Shown: positions 22,304 to 33,357 of the stretch, piece by piece
How the letters are laid out: each line of letters begins with the position of its first letter
How positions within the stretch are numbered: position 1 is the first letter of the stretch
From: Knufia peltigerae
Taxonomy: Eukaryota > Ascomycota > Eurotiomycetes > Chaetothyriales > Trichomeriaceae
Reading direction: 5' to 3'
Assembly (NCBI GenBank): GCA_030247855.1
Contig: JAPDRN010000050.1
Location: forward strand, 62,001 to 126,000
DNA: 64,000 bases
Position numbers and translations under genes: made by a program
Notes under the pieces: generated by a model
What the model was told of the DNA's origin: nothing
Seen by the model: only the letters and a program-made list of their open reading frames with translations
Databases searched by the model: none

Positions 22304-23842
22304 TCAGCCTTTTCTCCTGTCGTACCGCTCAATTGCGATCAGGGGCCAAATCAAAAAGGCTGCACCGGCGGCCATCACTGCACCGCCAAACACCTGACCG
22401 TGAACAAAGTTTCCCGTCGACACATCCACCAACACTCCGGCTATGGGTGCACCGATGACGGTGCCAATTGATGCGGCGGACCAACTCATCCCGAGTCTAG
22501 TACCGACCACGTCCAACGAGGGCGACAACAGAGGATGGGCGACCGTCGAGGTGGGTGCCGTGACCAGGACGCCCGCCACGAACCCCCACAGCACGCACCA
22601 CACCACGAATGCTGGTCTCGTGTGGACGGCGATCCAGGAGAAGAGCAGGATGACCCCGAGGAGGGAAGAGAAAATAAGAGTGTAGATGGGTTTGACCTTT
22701 TGTCCCAGCAGGTATGGTACCGTCCGTCCGACGGTCGAGCTCCCGTTCAACACGGCCAACATGTAAAACGCAAAATCCTCGCCACTCCCCAGTCCGTACC
22801 GAGAGTACGACACGATGAAGAACAACGGGACATAGTACGCCAGGTACAGCATGAACAAGGCCAAAGTCCACTGGACAAAGACGGCGGATCGGAACGCGGC
22901 CGTGTCGACCAGCGAACGTGCCTGTCGTGTCTTCTGGCCGGCATGTCGTCCAAGGATGACGCAAGCGACGACGGCAAATGCCAGGTTTATGAATGCCAGA
23001 GACCTCACCGTCCACCCGAACCCGATTCGAGGTTGGAGTTGTCGAAACATGATTGGAAAGACCACACCTCCAACGCTGGAACCCACAGCCCCGGCGCCGA
23101 TGGCAATGGGTCGTCGGGTCGTAAAGTATTTGGACACTATCGCCAAAGTCGGGACGTAGGTGAGGCCAGATCCAAAACCGACGCAGACCCCCTGGGCCAA
23201 AAAGACCTGGTAGTAGGAATGGGAAACGCTGGTCATGAACATGCCAAACACGGTGAGAAACGACCCAGAGAACACCATGGGCCTGATCCATCCCATGTCG
23301 AACAACGGACCCGCAAAGACACCGATAAAGACGACGAGGAACGCCTGGACGCTTCCGATCCACGATATGGCGGACGTCGACTCGGTGGATAGTAAATCGC
23401 GGATATAGAACGCTTGGAAAGCACCAAACGTTGACGTTGTACCCCTGCGACAAAATACTGTCAGGGCGGTTCCCTCGCGAAGGATTATGCGAGTAGCAAA
23501 AGGACGGACGGCAAAAGAAAATTCTTACCAGGTATTAGCAAAAATCAAGAACAATGCCACGACCAAAAGCCATGCTTCGAGACCACCATTGGGTGGAATG
23601 AACTCTGTAGATGTTGGAGGGCTAGGAGGATTCTGTCCGATTTCGACCTTTTCTTCTCCTTCAGGAGGAGGAGGAAAAGAAGAAGTGTACTGGTGGTTGG
23701 CAATAAATCTGTCGTCGACATTTTGTTTGGTTTCATCGTCGACGCCTTCAATGTTCATGTTTGAAGCTGACGGGTGCTCCATAATGTTTGGTGATCCTTC
23801 CCGATGGTTCAACGTCGTGAGCCGTGTGGCGACATTTTTCAT
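22304..23842 (-). CDS. MFS transporter, monocarboxylate-permease type, two exons
   Basis: A predicted 484-residue major facilitator of the MCT/riboflavin-transporter-like group (Mch family in yeast). Exons are 23842-23529 and 23444-22304, with an 84-base intron (GTAAGA donor, TCGCAG acceptor). The cytosolic N-terminus (about 85 residues) ends at PPNGGLEAWLLVVALFLIF, the standard entry into helix 1 of this group. Exon 2 opens GTTSTFGAFQAFYIRDLL and contains SWIGSVQAFLVVFIGVFAGP and VSKYFTTRRPIAIGAGAVGS. Its position at the left edge of the putative aromatic-catabolism stretch makes a carboxylate substrate plausible, but that is inference. Confidence 0.88.
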
Positions 23843-24019
23843 GGGTTCAAAAAATTCTCAATCAATCACAAATTTCGACAGCCAACCGTCATACCCCAAT
23901 ACCATCAACTATCGTAAGTCGATCGTGCCGATTCACCCTTGCTCTCAAGATAGTGCGATTTGAGGTGACGGACAGGCACGAAGATGCAGAAACAAAGCAA
24001 TTTGTGTACAAGAACTCTG

Positions 24020-24514
24020 GTGTTATAAAAATGTCAACAAAATCTTTCTTACTCCGGAAGTTGAAGATTGGCTCATCATCATGAACCTGTGCACAGAATT
24101 GCGGAGTCGAAGAAGCTGGAGCCGTCGTAAGCGTGCAAGCGAATCATCTGTGGGTTTTTGTCCTTGATGAGTGAAAGTCCGTACATCCTTCACGATGCCG
24201 TCACCATTTGCCGCGGGTTGATTTCGTACATCGTGGATGGGTTCACGGGCATCCATTACCTAACACCTCGGACATTGACCGGGGACCTTCTGTGAGTACT
24301 TGTGTGTTGTTGCACGAGTAGATAGTTGGCAGAAAGGCTTACTGCTGACTTGGAGACCTTTTGATAGCCGTGAAATCAGTCGAAAGCCGGTAAAGAGTTC
24401 GTCAAATTGGACCCCGGAATCGGAATCGGTCATCATCGTCTCGTCGTCGCCCCGCACGATCAGAAAGTCAACGACGACGATTGTTGTCATTGAGACCAAA
24501 TTTGTACTCGAATG
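24020..24514 (-). CDS. Possible small spliced gene, uncertain
   Basis: Tentative. A minus-strand frame starts at the ATG near 24514 (MSHSSTNLVSMTTIVVVDFL) and stays open past a GTAAGC donor near 24353, with a CTCACAG acceptor about 55 bases downstream. A second possible intron follows, and the best join ends in a basic segment (SLARLRRLQLLRLRN). I recognise no domain, the exon joins are guesses, and the region may simply be spacer between the MFS and GFA genes. Confidence 0.2.
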
Positions 24515-24632
24515 AGACATCCTCTTGATTGATTGAATTGAATCGTACACTTTTCTTGAGTCTTGTCGTCTTTTTTTCCTTCATCATAGAGTGGCAGGTC
24601 ACAGGATCATAGAACATCAATAAAAATCAACA

Positions 24633-25562
24633 ATGGAAGGACAGTGTCTTTGCAAAGGTATGACTCGACCACAGTGTTGAGACCCCTTGTGTCCACCCAC
24701 AACTCCACGAAAATCATTTGAATGGAGTTGCTGAAATGATATTTCTATGATGTTAGCTGTTCAAGTCAAAGTCAACGATGATAACTTATTCGGCGACAAG
24801 AGAAGAGGACACTTGTGTCACTGTTCCAATTGTCGCAAGGTCGCTGGTGGGGTGTAAGTTGGCCCCCTCTAAATGGTTGACCCGGCCGAAAATACTTCTA
24901 CATCTTGAAACCTGGCGAGACTGTTCTATCGCAGTATAATACTCACGAACGCGGTCTGCTAGATTCGGATGTAATTTGATCATTGAATCGGACAAAGTCG
25001 AGTTTCCAAAGGGCAAAGACAACCTCAAGAAATACGATGTGAGTTTTGTACAATTTGTTTAGGCCAATACATTCTGCTGTTCCAACAAGAGACTTGATGT
25101 TGACTTGCAGACAGGATCCAGAGACACTAAGCGGGACCCCCGTGTCAAGGTGCGTTGCGCCCCAAGGTCGATCTTTTCAATGAGAGATCACAACGTCTAC
25201 CGTATCGGCTGATATGCTTACTTGTAACATGATAACATCAAGATATTTTTGTCAAACGTGCGGAGTACCCATCATGAGCATAACACCTCTTTACAGCGGG
25301 AAGGTTGTCCTCAAATTAGGTATTGTATGTGACGATCATATCAGTCATTCCAACCCAGCAGACATCTTCATTGTGTGACGACGAGCACATCTACCATGAC
25401 ACCGGTGACATCCATACTAATCTTGGGTAACTCTTTGAGTAGTATCCCCAAATTCCGAATCCAGAATGGGAAAGCTTTGCAGGAGGTCGACAGACATGGG
25501 AGAAACCTCTCGAAGGTGCCGTACAGTACAAGACAAAGGTAAGTCCGGAAGATTTGCCCTAA
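24633..25562 (+). CDS. GFA-domain (Mss4-like fold) zinc protein, six exons
   Basis: A predicted 144-residue protein of the GFA/CENP-V family, named for glutathione-dependent formaldehyde-activating enzymes. Exons are 24633-24657, 24757-24853, 24963-25038, 25115-25149, 25243-25324 and 25443-25562. Zinc ligands are visible as C5xC7 (QCLCK), C29xC31xxC34 (HLCHCSNC) and the later CQTCG in RYFCQTCGVPIMS. The exon 4 acceptor must be the second AG of a CAGACAG pair; only that choice gives YDDPETLSGTPVSRYFC and keeps the frame. A TACTAAT-like branch site precedes the last exon. The C-terminus WEKPLEGAVQYKTK is typical. The function of most fungal members is unknown. It is tail to tail with the dioxygenase gene. 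Confidence 0.82.
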
Positions 25563-25700
25563 TCCGGTGACTTCATATACCGCGAACCAGATCCATATGA
25601 ACCGAAAGGAGAACTGATAGTTCCTTTTCCAGAGTTTTGGGGAAAAGATGCCGGGTTCAATCTGAAAACAAAAAGGGTGTTTGAACGTTGCGAGGGTGTT

Positions 25701-26797
25701 TCATTTCCGCAGAAGCACAAAGTCATGTTCCAATGACCATATACCATTCTTGGCCACAGATTCCGGTTGCGCAAGGGGAGACGAGCGAAGATCATAACCC
25801 AAAACCTTTTCCGGTAGTCGATCGAATTTTTGAAAGTCTTTGACAAGGGAAGTCTTGACTCCAAACACTGGGTCCGTCGTGATATGATCGCTTTCCGAAG
25901 AGTACAAGGCCGTGGTCAGATCGAGGTAATCGGGATGTCGTAACTGGAAGTGCTGCAGGAAGAAACCAGAGTCAGCATAGATCCATTGTCGACACCCCCT
26001 CTCGCATCGCAAAATGTCCAGGTTTTTCTTTTTTTCGAGGGGGAACTTACCACATGCGCCGGGCGAGTGACATTCCTATCCAATATCTTCAACAACTTTC
26101 CGACGGGACCTTCATTGGGGATGTTGTAATCCACACTCTTCACCCCCAAAAGGTAATATCGACCTTGCTCGTCGGTACGGAAGATGCCACGACAGTCGGG
26201 TCCGTCTCGATTCGGGTCTTGCATGTCGTAAAATCCGTTACCGTTGGTCTCCCACACGTCGACCGTCGCTCCTTGGATCGGTTCCCCGTCCGTAGATTTG
26301 ACCGTGCCGTGAATCAGCATCGGTTCACCGATGACACCTTCGGACCCGATCGACGCCCCGTTCTCCAAGACGTCGGCGTCGTTGTGAAACGGTCCCAAGA
26401 CCGAAGATTCGGTGGCGATGCTCGACCTTGCTTGCGCCGAATTGATCGTGTCCACGAGAGCGGAGATGCCGAGGACGTCGGACAACAAGACCATCTCCTG
26501 CCTGTCTGGTGTACAGAATTGTCCTGTCTAAACAGTGTCAAAGTTGTAGCTTGCTGTTCCGTACTGTAAGGAGTAATTGTAGACTTCGGTACCCACCTCG
26601 GTGAGATATTGCCATCCTGCCTCCCACTCTCCAGGCTTCAATTGAACTTCCCGTACATAGTCGTGTAAATGTTGAATCAATCCTGATATCAACTCTGTGG
26701 TTCTCTCATTCGAAACGTTCGAGGTACACGTCTTGATGACGTGCCGAGTTAGGTTTTCTGCAGTGAGATCTTGAAGTTTGCTATTTTCTTTCGACAT
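25701..26797 (-). CDS. Intradiol ring-cleavage dioxygenase (catechol/hydroxyquinol type), three exons
   Basis: A predicted 309-residue non-heme Fe(III) dioxygenase that cleaves catechol-type rings between the two hydroxyls. Exons are 26797-26597, 26527-26051 and 25952-25701, with introns of 69 and 98 bases. The N-terminal helical dimerisation part contains TGQFCTPDRQEMVLLSDVLG. The catalytic part has SSVLGPFHND, VDVWETNGNGFYDMQDP and GRYYLLGVKSVDYNIPNEGP, and RPAHVHF spans the second splice junction. The likely iron ligands are the Tyr in NGFYD, the Tyr in VDYNIP and the two His of PAHVHF, all present. Similarity is closest to fungal hydroxyquinol 1,2-dioxygenases. It is divergent from the flavin hydroxylase, an obvious pathway partner. 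Confidence 0.9.
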
Positions 26798-27722
26798 TGT
26801 GATTTTTCTTCCGCGACACTTTGCGGACCCCCCTTTACGATGATTGCATTGATTTCGACAATGGCAACGTATGCAAACGATCAACAATTCCTTTCCGTGT
26901 TATAAAAAGACCAATTTGCATCGATTTAATGTGGATCGACTTGTGTCCACTTCCTTTACAGTTCACATTACCATGAGCGAGTCTCCATAAACTTATACTC
27001 TACACGACTTCACAGGTTTTCTTGATTCCGTAATCCTGGTCCAAAGGCTGAAAATGGGGTCCCGAAGGGAAGACGGAACCCTTCCCGCTACCTTGTACAG
27101 CCATGATGACTAAATTTACAATGAGCGCCTTCAATTCATGGCGGAGTAACCCCAGAATTTGGTTCCATGAACAATGGTTTAATAATCCGGCACATGTGAG
27201 CGGATAACGTACTGGTATTATCGTGCCCCGTCTGTTGGACCTTGCCTCATTCTAGGTACCTGACCAGCAGAGGAGGATACGAGTATCGGATCATTCCGAC
27301 TATCATGGGCTTTTAACGCCACCTTACTCCACGGGGCACGCTAGGCTGTGCTGATCAAGATCAACATACTGTGTACATGTAAGCCTGTCTCTTGAGGTTC
27401 GTATCAAGACAGGACTTTGTTTCAGCTGAAGGATCGCAAACGCTGACTCAAGTTGCCTAGTATACAAAAGGTACATGACCCGACATCAGCCTTACGAGGG
27501 AACAAACAAGGGATGATAGTATTCTTATCTGGTTGTACGTGTGAGCTTTTACTTCCATTTCCAGGGGGAAGGGGGGTTGAACGAGTGTAACCTGTCTCTT
27601 CTGGTTTACAAATTGAGAAAAAGACTTCGCCATCATCTCTTTGACATAAGCGAAGCTGAGAAATCTCCTCTGGTGGCCGAAAAAAGTCGATTCTGTCAAG
27701 TACAGATTGTCGATCTCAAATC
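26798..27722. promoter_or_regulatory. Shared promoter region, dioxygenase / flavin hydroxylase
   Basis: A 925-base spacer between two divergent catabolic genes. At 27187-27203 there is a CCG-N11-CGG everted pair whose spacer contains the palindrome CACATGTG (27191-27198). CGG triplets in this layout resemble Zn2Cys6 factor sites, but binding is unproven. Confidence 0.4.
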
Positions 27723-29929
27723 ATGGCTTCTAATGTGCTGGAAGTCGACCATCTCATCGTCGGGGCTGGTCCGGCAGGAGCATCATTGGCTTGCTTTTTG
27801 GGGAAACAAGGTAAAAATTCCCACAAGAGTCGGTTCGAGAACAGTAACTGAAGAGAGAGAGAGGAAAAAAGGTCTCAAAGGTTTGATCATCAGTAGTGCT
27901 CCGACTTCAGCACATACACCGAGAGCACATATCATTAACCAACCAGCCATGGGTGAGTCGAGATGCGAAGCGTGGATCTTTCAAATGGCCATGGACCCTA
28001 ATGCTGACATGCCCATGATCAACCAGAATGTCTTCGAGATTTGGACCCTGATGTGGAAAAGGAAATCATGAAACTTGGATACACTGGGCCCGAAAAGAGC
28101 CATACCAGATGGTGCAGCACAATGGCAGGGAGAGAGTTTGGTCGCATCCATTCTTGGGGAACAGGACCAGAACGTGCTGTGAGTACTTGCCTAGCAATCA
28201 CGTACCAACACTGGTACAAAATGGTACGATGCTGACCCCGAGTCTGTGAAAAGGGTGACTTTGAACGCTGCAGCCCCTGCGTACACGTCGAACTACCGCA
28301 AACCCTTGCCGAACCGGTCCTCCTCAGATACGCGACGCAACATGGCTTCCCGTGTCGTTTCGGGACCCGTCTTGTGTCGTTTGACGATTCAGACCCAAAT
28401 TTTGTCATGGCCGAAGTCGAGGACCGTATCTTCAAAACAACCCACCGAATCAAAGCAAAGTATCTCTACGGCGCAGATGGGGCCAACAGCGTCGTGGTCA
28501 AACAACTTCAGTTGCCCATGCAAGTCGAGCCGAGCCAGGGGATTGCATTGAACGTTCTCCTCCGTGCGGACCTGTCGAATCTCATGAAGACGAGGACGGG
28601 GAATCTGCACTACGTGATCCAACCTGACGCTGAAATGCCCGATTTCGCAGGTTGGTCGATCGTGCGCATGGTCAAGCCGTGGTACGAGTGGCTGGTCATC
28701 ATGATGTTCAAGCCTGGATGTCCAGCTGAATTCATGCCGTCCCGAGATCAGGTGATGGATCAGGTCAAGAAAGTCATGGGAGATCCTTCCATCGCGGTCG
28801 ACATACTGCGTGTCGATAAATGGATCATCAACGAGACAGTTGCAGAAAAATACTCCAAAGGTCGAGTGTAAGTTCAAATCCTATTACCAGGCGATGAAAG
28901 AGAAAAAGGGGGGCGGATGCTAATACTTGTTGCTTTGATGACAAAAAACAGCCATTGTCTTGGGGATGCTGTACATCGACATCCACCTATGAATGGACTT
29001 GGTTCGAACACCTGTATACAAGATGCTGCGAATCTTGCTTGGAAAATTGCCCTGGTTGAAAAAGGTCAGTGCTTTTCTCTTCTATGTGATGAGCCGACAA
29101 CGCTAATTGACCATCGGGGAATGACAGGCGTCGCAACCCCATCACTCTTGAACACATATAGTACAGAGCGACAAGCTGTTGGAGCAGGTGTTGTACAAAG
29201 GTGAGTTGTTACTACTTCACAAACCCAAATACTGAAGCTAGGTACTAATGGTGGGCCTTCTCTACTGACTGTAGAGCGAATGCTTCCTTGCGTGAACATT
29301 TTCCAGTCTTTGAAGCTCTTGGTTTCCTCCATCCTTCTGTGGAAGACCGGATCAAAGATCTAGCTAAACTCGATGAAGTTTCGGATCGAGGACGCGAAAG
29401 ACGCAAAGCACTTACGGATGGTATGAGAGCTGCATGTCATGAATTTTTGGCCCAAGGTTCGGACATGGGCCAGCGGTATGAATCGTCGGCAATTTTTCGA
29501 GATGCTGGAGATTCTCCACCACAACTTCCCGCCGATGCGGTACTGTATCACGAGCCACACACGTACCCGGGCTGTCGATTGCCTCACGCGTGGCTCAACA
29601 CCGCCGTCCCTACTGCGACGCAGCTGTCCACGCTTGATCTGGCTGGAAAAGGACGATTCGTCCTTTTCACAGGTCACGGCGGTGATGCTTGGAGGACGGC
29701 CGCGAAACATGTGAAGAAAACGTTGAATCTCGAGATTGCGGTTTTCTTCATCGGTTACGGGCTCGAGTACGAGGCGGTTTATGGTGACTGGTACAAGCTT
29801 CGAGAAGTCGAAGAGGATGGATGCGTGCTTGTGCGACCTGACAATTTCGTGGCGTGGAGGAGTTTGAAGATGGCAAATAATGTCTCTGACAAGCTGGTCC
29901 ATGTCATGAAGAGTATCTTGGGATCATGA
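27723..29929 (+). CDS. FAD-dependent aromatic (phenol-type) monooxygenase, TfdB-like, seven exons
   Basis: A predicted 588-residue group A flavoprotein hydroxylase. Exons are 27723-27810, 27881-27952, 28027-28178, 28254-28867, 28952-29064, 29128-29200 and 29275-29929. The dinucleotide-binding site is DHLIVGAGPAGASLACFLG near the N-terminus. YLYGADGANSVVVK carries the DG motif, and HCLGDAVHRHPPMNGLGSN is the FAD ribityl-binding GD motif. The C-terminal domain (RLPHAWLNTA, STLDLAGKGRFVLFTG, YGDWYKLREVEEDGCVLVRP) resembles 2,4-dichlorophenol 6-monooxygenase (TfdB) rather than the thioredoxin-like tail of yeast phenol hydroxylase. It would ortho-hydroxylate a phenol with NAD(P)H and O2, supplying the neighbouring ring-cleavage enzyme. 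All splice sites are canonical and the frame is intact. Confidence 0.9.
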
Positions 29930-30653
29930 ACTGTGGACTGGGGCACTTTGCGCAAATTTGGCGGGAGGGCAATGGTTTTTTCGCCCCCATAATCCGAGTC
30001 AGCCTTGCGTACGAGTACAACCCTCAAGGCCCACCACCGCAATGGTGAACTTGTGTTAACTAAGTTAACCCTGTACTTCAAGTATGATCAGACGTGGATT
30101 CTCGCCTATCATCATCAGAGCGGACCGCAGAAAGTAGAACGCATGGCTTTAATCTCCGGATCTACAGATTAGCGATGACGATCCGGGGGGGGCCTAACCG
30201 CATGTAACTTCACCGAATCGAAGAAAAAGCACAAAAGCCCCTCGTTGGGGCTCGAAAAACTGAAAAGTGCCGTAATAGGCAACTTCATTACTGTACAAGG
30301 AAAGTGCAAGTGTCACAACTGACAACCCATCAGCACAAAGGACACCTCGTTGGGGCTCGAAAAATTGAGCTCTTCCATAATAGGCAACTTCATTACTGTA
30401 CAAGGAAAGTGTAAGTGTCATAAACTGATGCTTATTACAGCACAAAGACACCTCGTTGGGGCTCGAAAAATTGAGCTCTTCCGTAACAGGCAATTTCATT
30501 ACTGTGCAAGGAAAGTGTCACAGCTGATAACCCCACAGAATCCCGGACCCGCGGCTTGATTTCGCGGGGAAGTACATGGATATTTCCCCCCTTCATACAG
30601 TTGTTATAGTGTTGACTACAAATCTGCTGCACGATACGGAGAATTCTTTCAAG
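29930..30653. other. Intergenic, contains tandem repeat
   Basis: The spacer lies between the convergent hydroxylase and MFS genes. Apart from the tandem repeat listed separately and a run of eight G at about 30185-30192, nothing was recognised. Confidence 0.5.
30228..30535. repeat. Three-copy tandem repeat, ~105-base unit
   Basis: Three imperfect direct copies begin near 30230, 30334 and 30441 (spacing 104 and 107). Each contains CCTCGTTGGGGCTCGAAAAA, a segment ending AGGCAACTTCATTACTGT and then CAAGGAAAGTG. Copies 2 and 3 are closest to each other. On the minus strand the unit stays open and reads SNEVAYYGRAQFFEPQRGV, but there is no start, splice or domain evidence for a protein. Confidence 0.85.
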
Positions 30654-32747
30654 TCACCCCTTCGAGTCAATGTTGACTGCATCAAATTGTGACGTTTCCA
30701 ATGCTTGTTTTCCAACACTCGAGACACTTTTGGTGTCATCATCTCTGGTATCGACACCACCGAGTTCGCTTGTTCCAACCACCACGACGTCGTTTTCTCC
30801 TTCCAGAGAAGCAATGTATTCTGCTCTTCGTTCACTAAAATTCACAAACACACACACTCCAGATTAGATATTTGGGAGACCAAGAATTGGAAAAAGTTTC
30901 AACGTACCGCAAATACTTTCCATCAATCCATCGTAATACACATACCATGATGATGGCGGTGGTTAAAAGAGCAATTGCGGATTCCCAACCATATCGATCT
31001 AAATTGTTGTCGTTAGTGTGTGGAGTCTTTATGATTCAATAAAATCCTCATAGTCATACAGTATGGTGCTTGATCGGCGGGCCACATCAAAACATTGGAC
31101 CAAGCGGCAATGGCATAATCTCCTGCAATAGCAGCACCAACCATGAGTGGTCGAGCTTCGGAATCTTGTGGAAGGCTGGAAAGTGTAAGCAAGGTGACAA
31201 GCGACGATAGAACTGACGGACTTACATGTCTGCGAGCCATGCGAAAATGAGTGGTGCTGTACCTAGCACCATATAATTGAGGAAATAACTGCTGTAAGCC
31301 GCGGCCAAACCAACTGCTTCAGGATGTCGAGTCCAAATGCTCATAATGATGCCGGGTATGAGAGCAATTGAGACCTGAACAATGATCAAAGGCCACCTAG
31401 CTTGTAAACGATCTGAAATAAAAGCCCAGATCCAGACAAAGACAACTTGTATCGCACTGCCTCCGATGGGGATCGCGTTGACTTGAGGGGTTGTCCAGGT
31501 CCTTGTGCCGTCGGCGTTTTTCAGACTCTTGAGAAACAATCCGAAGAAGGTGTATCCATAATTTCCGATCACAGTACATATATAAAGCACCGCGAAGAAA
31601 TAGGTCACCCAGGTGGAAAACGTACGCCTGGAAAAATGTCAGTGGGTCGCAGCACATGATTGATGATAAAATCGTGTCATACTTGGCTCCTGCCCACGAT
31701 ACAGCCTTTGGCTCTGCTCGTCCATGTCGAGCCAGTCTATGCATGGCAATCTCAGCATGGTTATTGTTAAACCAAAACGCTCTTGGGTTTGGATTGTTGG
31801 GATAGTCGGGGAGCATAAAGAATCCAGCAAACCCCCAAACAACTGTGATGATCGCATTGATGATGAAGAGCCATCTGATCAGGTGTCAGCAATGATACCC
31901 CTGGGAGGATGAATACTTGGAGGGATATGTCACACCTCCATCCAGCGATTCCACTATGCCCTTCCAGTGTACTGCTGATCGCCGCCTGAATGGCTCCAGA
32001 CATCATGCTCCCGATAGCCTGACACGAATGATAGAATCCCATCCGCTTGGCAAGTTCGAGAGGTGTGTACCAATGCACTGAAGCAGGTGTCAGTTTGGGC
32101 TTACACTTGACAGTGGTCTGTGAAGGGTATAAGATGCGACCAGAAACCTACTGAGCAGAGTCATCATGCCTGGCCAGGCACTGCTTTCACACAGACCAAG
32201 AAATGCCCGAATGGCATACACTTGTCGCGCACTGTTGACTGTTGCGATGAGGCCGGTAAGTATTCCCCAGGCAATCTCTAGTCCAGGAAGCCAGTAACTT
32301 GGACGGACATAGGTCAAAATGACTTGAGATGGGATGAGCATGATGCAATAGCCAATGTTGAAGTAGGTTGTGAAGCTACAGAGGATTGAAGGTTAGCGGC
32401 GTTTGGACTAGATGTTGAATAGAACTAACTAGTTGAGCTCATTCCCGTACAACTTCAAGTCTTCCTTCATGCCAGACACATATGCATTGTTGATGTTTGA
32501 TTGATCCAGGAACCTCATCAAATTAGGATCGGAAACACCAATGATAGGAGCAGTAGATAAATACTTAATGACTGCGTATTGTCAGACCATCGATTCGACC
32601 AGAATTTGAAGATCGTATACCTTGAGATAGACACCCAAAGGTGAGCAAGAACATATCGAGTCGCCTCACTAGTCCTCGTTCAGCTGGGCTGGTCCCCTGC
32701 TGCACTGGAAGAACAGGGCGTCGAAAGAATTTCGACAGATTCATCAT
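30654..32747 (-). CDS. MFS anion:cation symporter, pantothenate/nicotinate type, ten exons
   Basis: A predicted 521-residue, 12-helix permease related to Liz1/Fen2/Tna1. Exons are 32747-32621, 32571-32565, 32513-32430, 32375-32152, 32077-31936, 31874-31683, 31627-31226, 31175-31060, 30998-30908 and 30834-30654. Hallmarks are FLDQSNINNAYVSGMKEDL, YGNELNYFTTYFNIGYC, LCESSAWPGMMTLL, WYTPLELAKRMGFYHS and GHSGIAGWRWLFIINAI. Exon 2 would be a 7-base microexon. The alternative, keeping the stop-free 51 bases after it, inserts 17 residues into this conserved stretch. The substrate is probably a small carboxylate or vitamin-like anion. It is divergent from the FAD oxidase and probably co-regulated with it. 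Confidence 0.87.
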
Positions 32748-33357
32748 CTTGAGCTTAAGGTCGACATGTGAAAGCCATGGCAGTGGGGGACAGTGAAGTC
32801 CGAGCCCATGATTATATATAATGCCACGCGAGGCACCCTGGCCTCATGCTATTTGTGTAGAACGGAGAAGATGGACAGTCGCGAACACGACTTGTGTAGA
32901 TCAATGGGCAGAAGTGAACCACTTGATTGGCTGCGGTCTTCGCCGCTCGGAGGGTCCTCCGCTCGACACCAACACTTGGTTTTCTTCCTCTTCCCATCCT
33001 CAGTTCTCATCCTCTCCCTTGCATGATGATCTTCATCTTGTTTGCCGGCTTTTCATTCCTACTCCACACATCATTCAGTACTGGCATCTCTTGAGACTGC
33101 CCGCGTGAGTCTCCAGAACTCAGGCGGCGTCGTCCGCCAGCCAATTGAGGCTTATGTCCTCACCTCACTTGAATGAATGATCGTCTCGATGGCGGCCAAT
33201 GCCGCTTCTCAGTTATACATATTTGTCGGCATATACAAGTAGCTCCAAGGGTTGAAGGTTCTTGGCAGACATAGAAGTAAGGTCGCTTAAATTACCGTCG
33301 TTCAACAAGACTCAGGAATTGCGCGTCGTTTTAGAAACAGCAATACCCAAGGCAACA
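32748..33357. promoter_or_regulatory. Shared promoter region, MFS transporter / FAD oxidase
   Basis: A 610-base divergent promoter region. It contains the CGG/CCG inverted repeat listed separately and a TATATATAA stretch near 32813-32821. No gene was recognised. Confidence 0.5.
32948..32961. promoter_or_regulatory. Candidate Zn2Cys6 binding site
   Basis: CGGAGG-GT-CCTCCG is a perfect 6-base inverted repeat around a 2-base centre (equally CGG-N8-CCG). Convergent CGG half sites are the usual target of dimeric Zn2Cys6 factors, and one such factor is encoded 2.2 kb downstream. The site lies in the divergent transporter/oxidase promoter. Binding is inferred, not shown. Confidence 0.4.

Noticed and set aside
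24633..25562. GFA gene as a frameshifted pseudogene
   Set aside because: With the first AG of CAGACAG the frame breaks before YFCQTCG, but the second AG restores a complete, typical protein.
30194..30632. Protein encoded by the tandem repeat on the minus strand
   Set aside because: Openness follows from repeat length and lack of stops; no initiation, splice or domain evidence.
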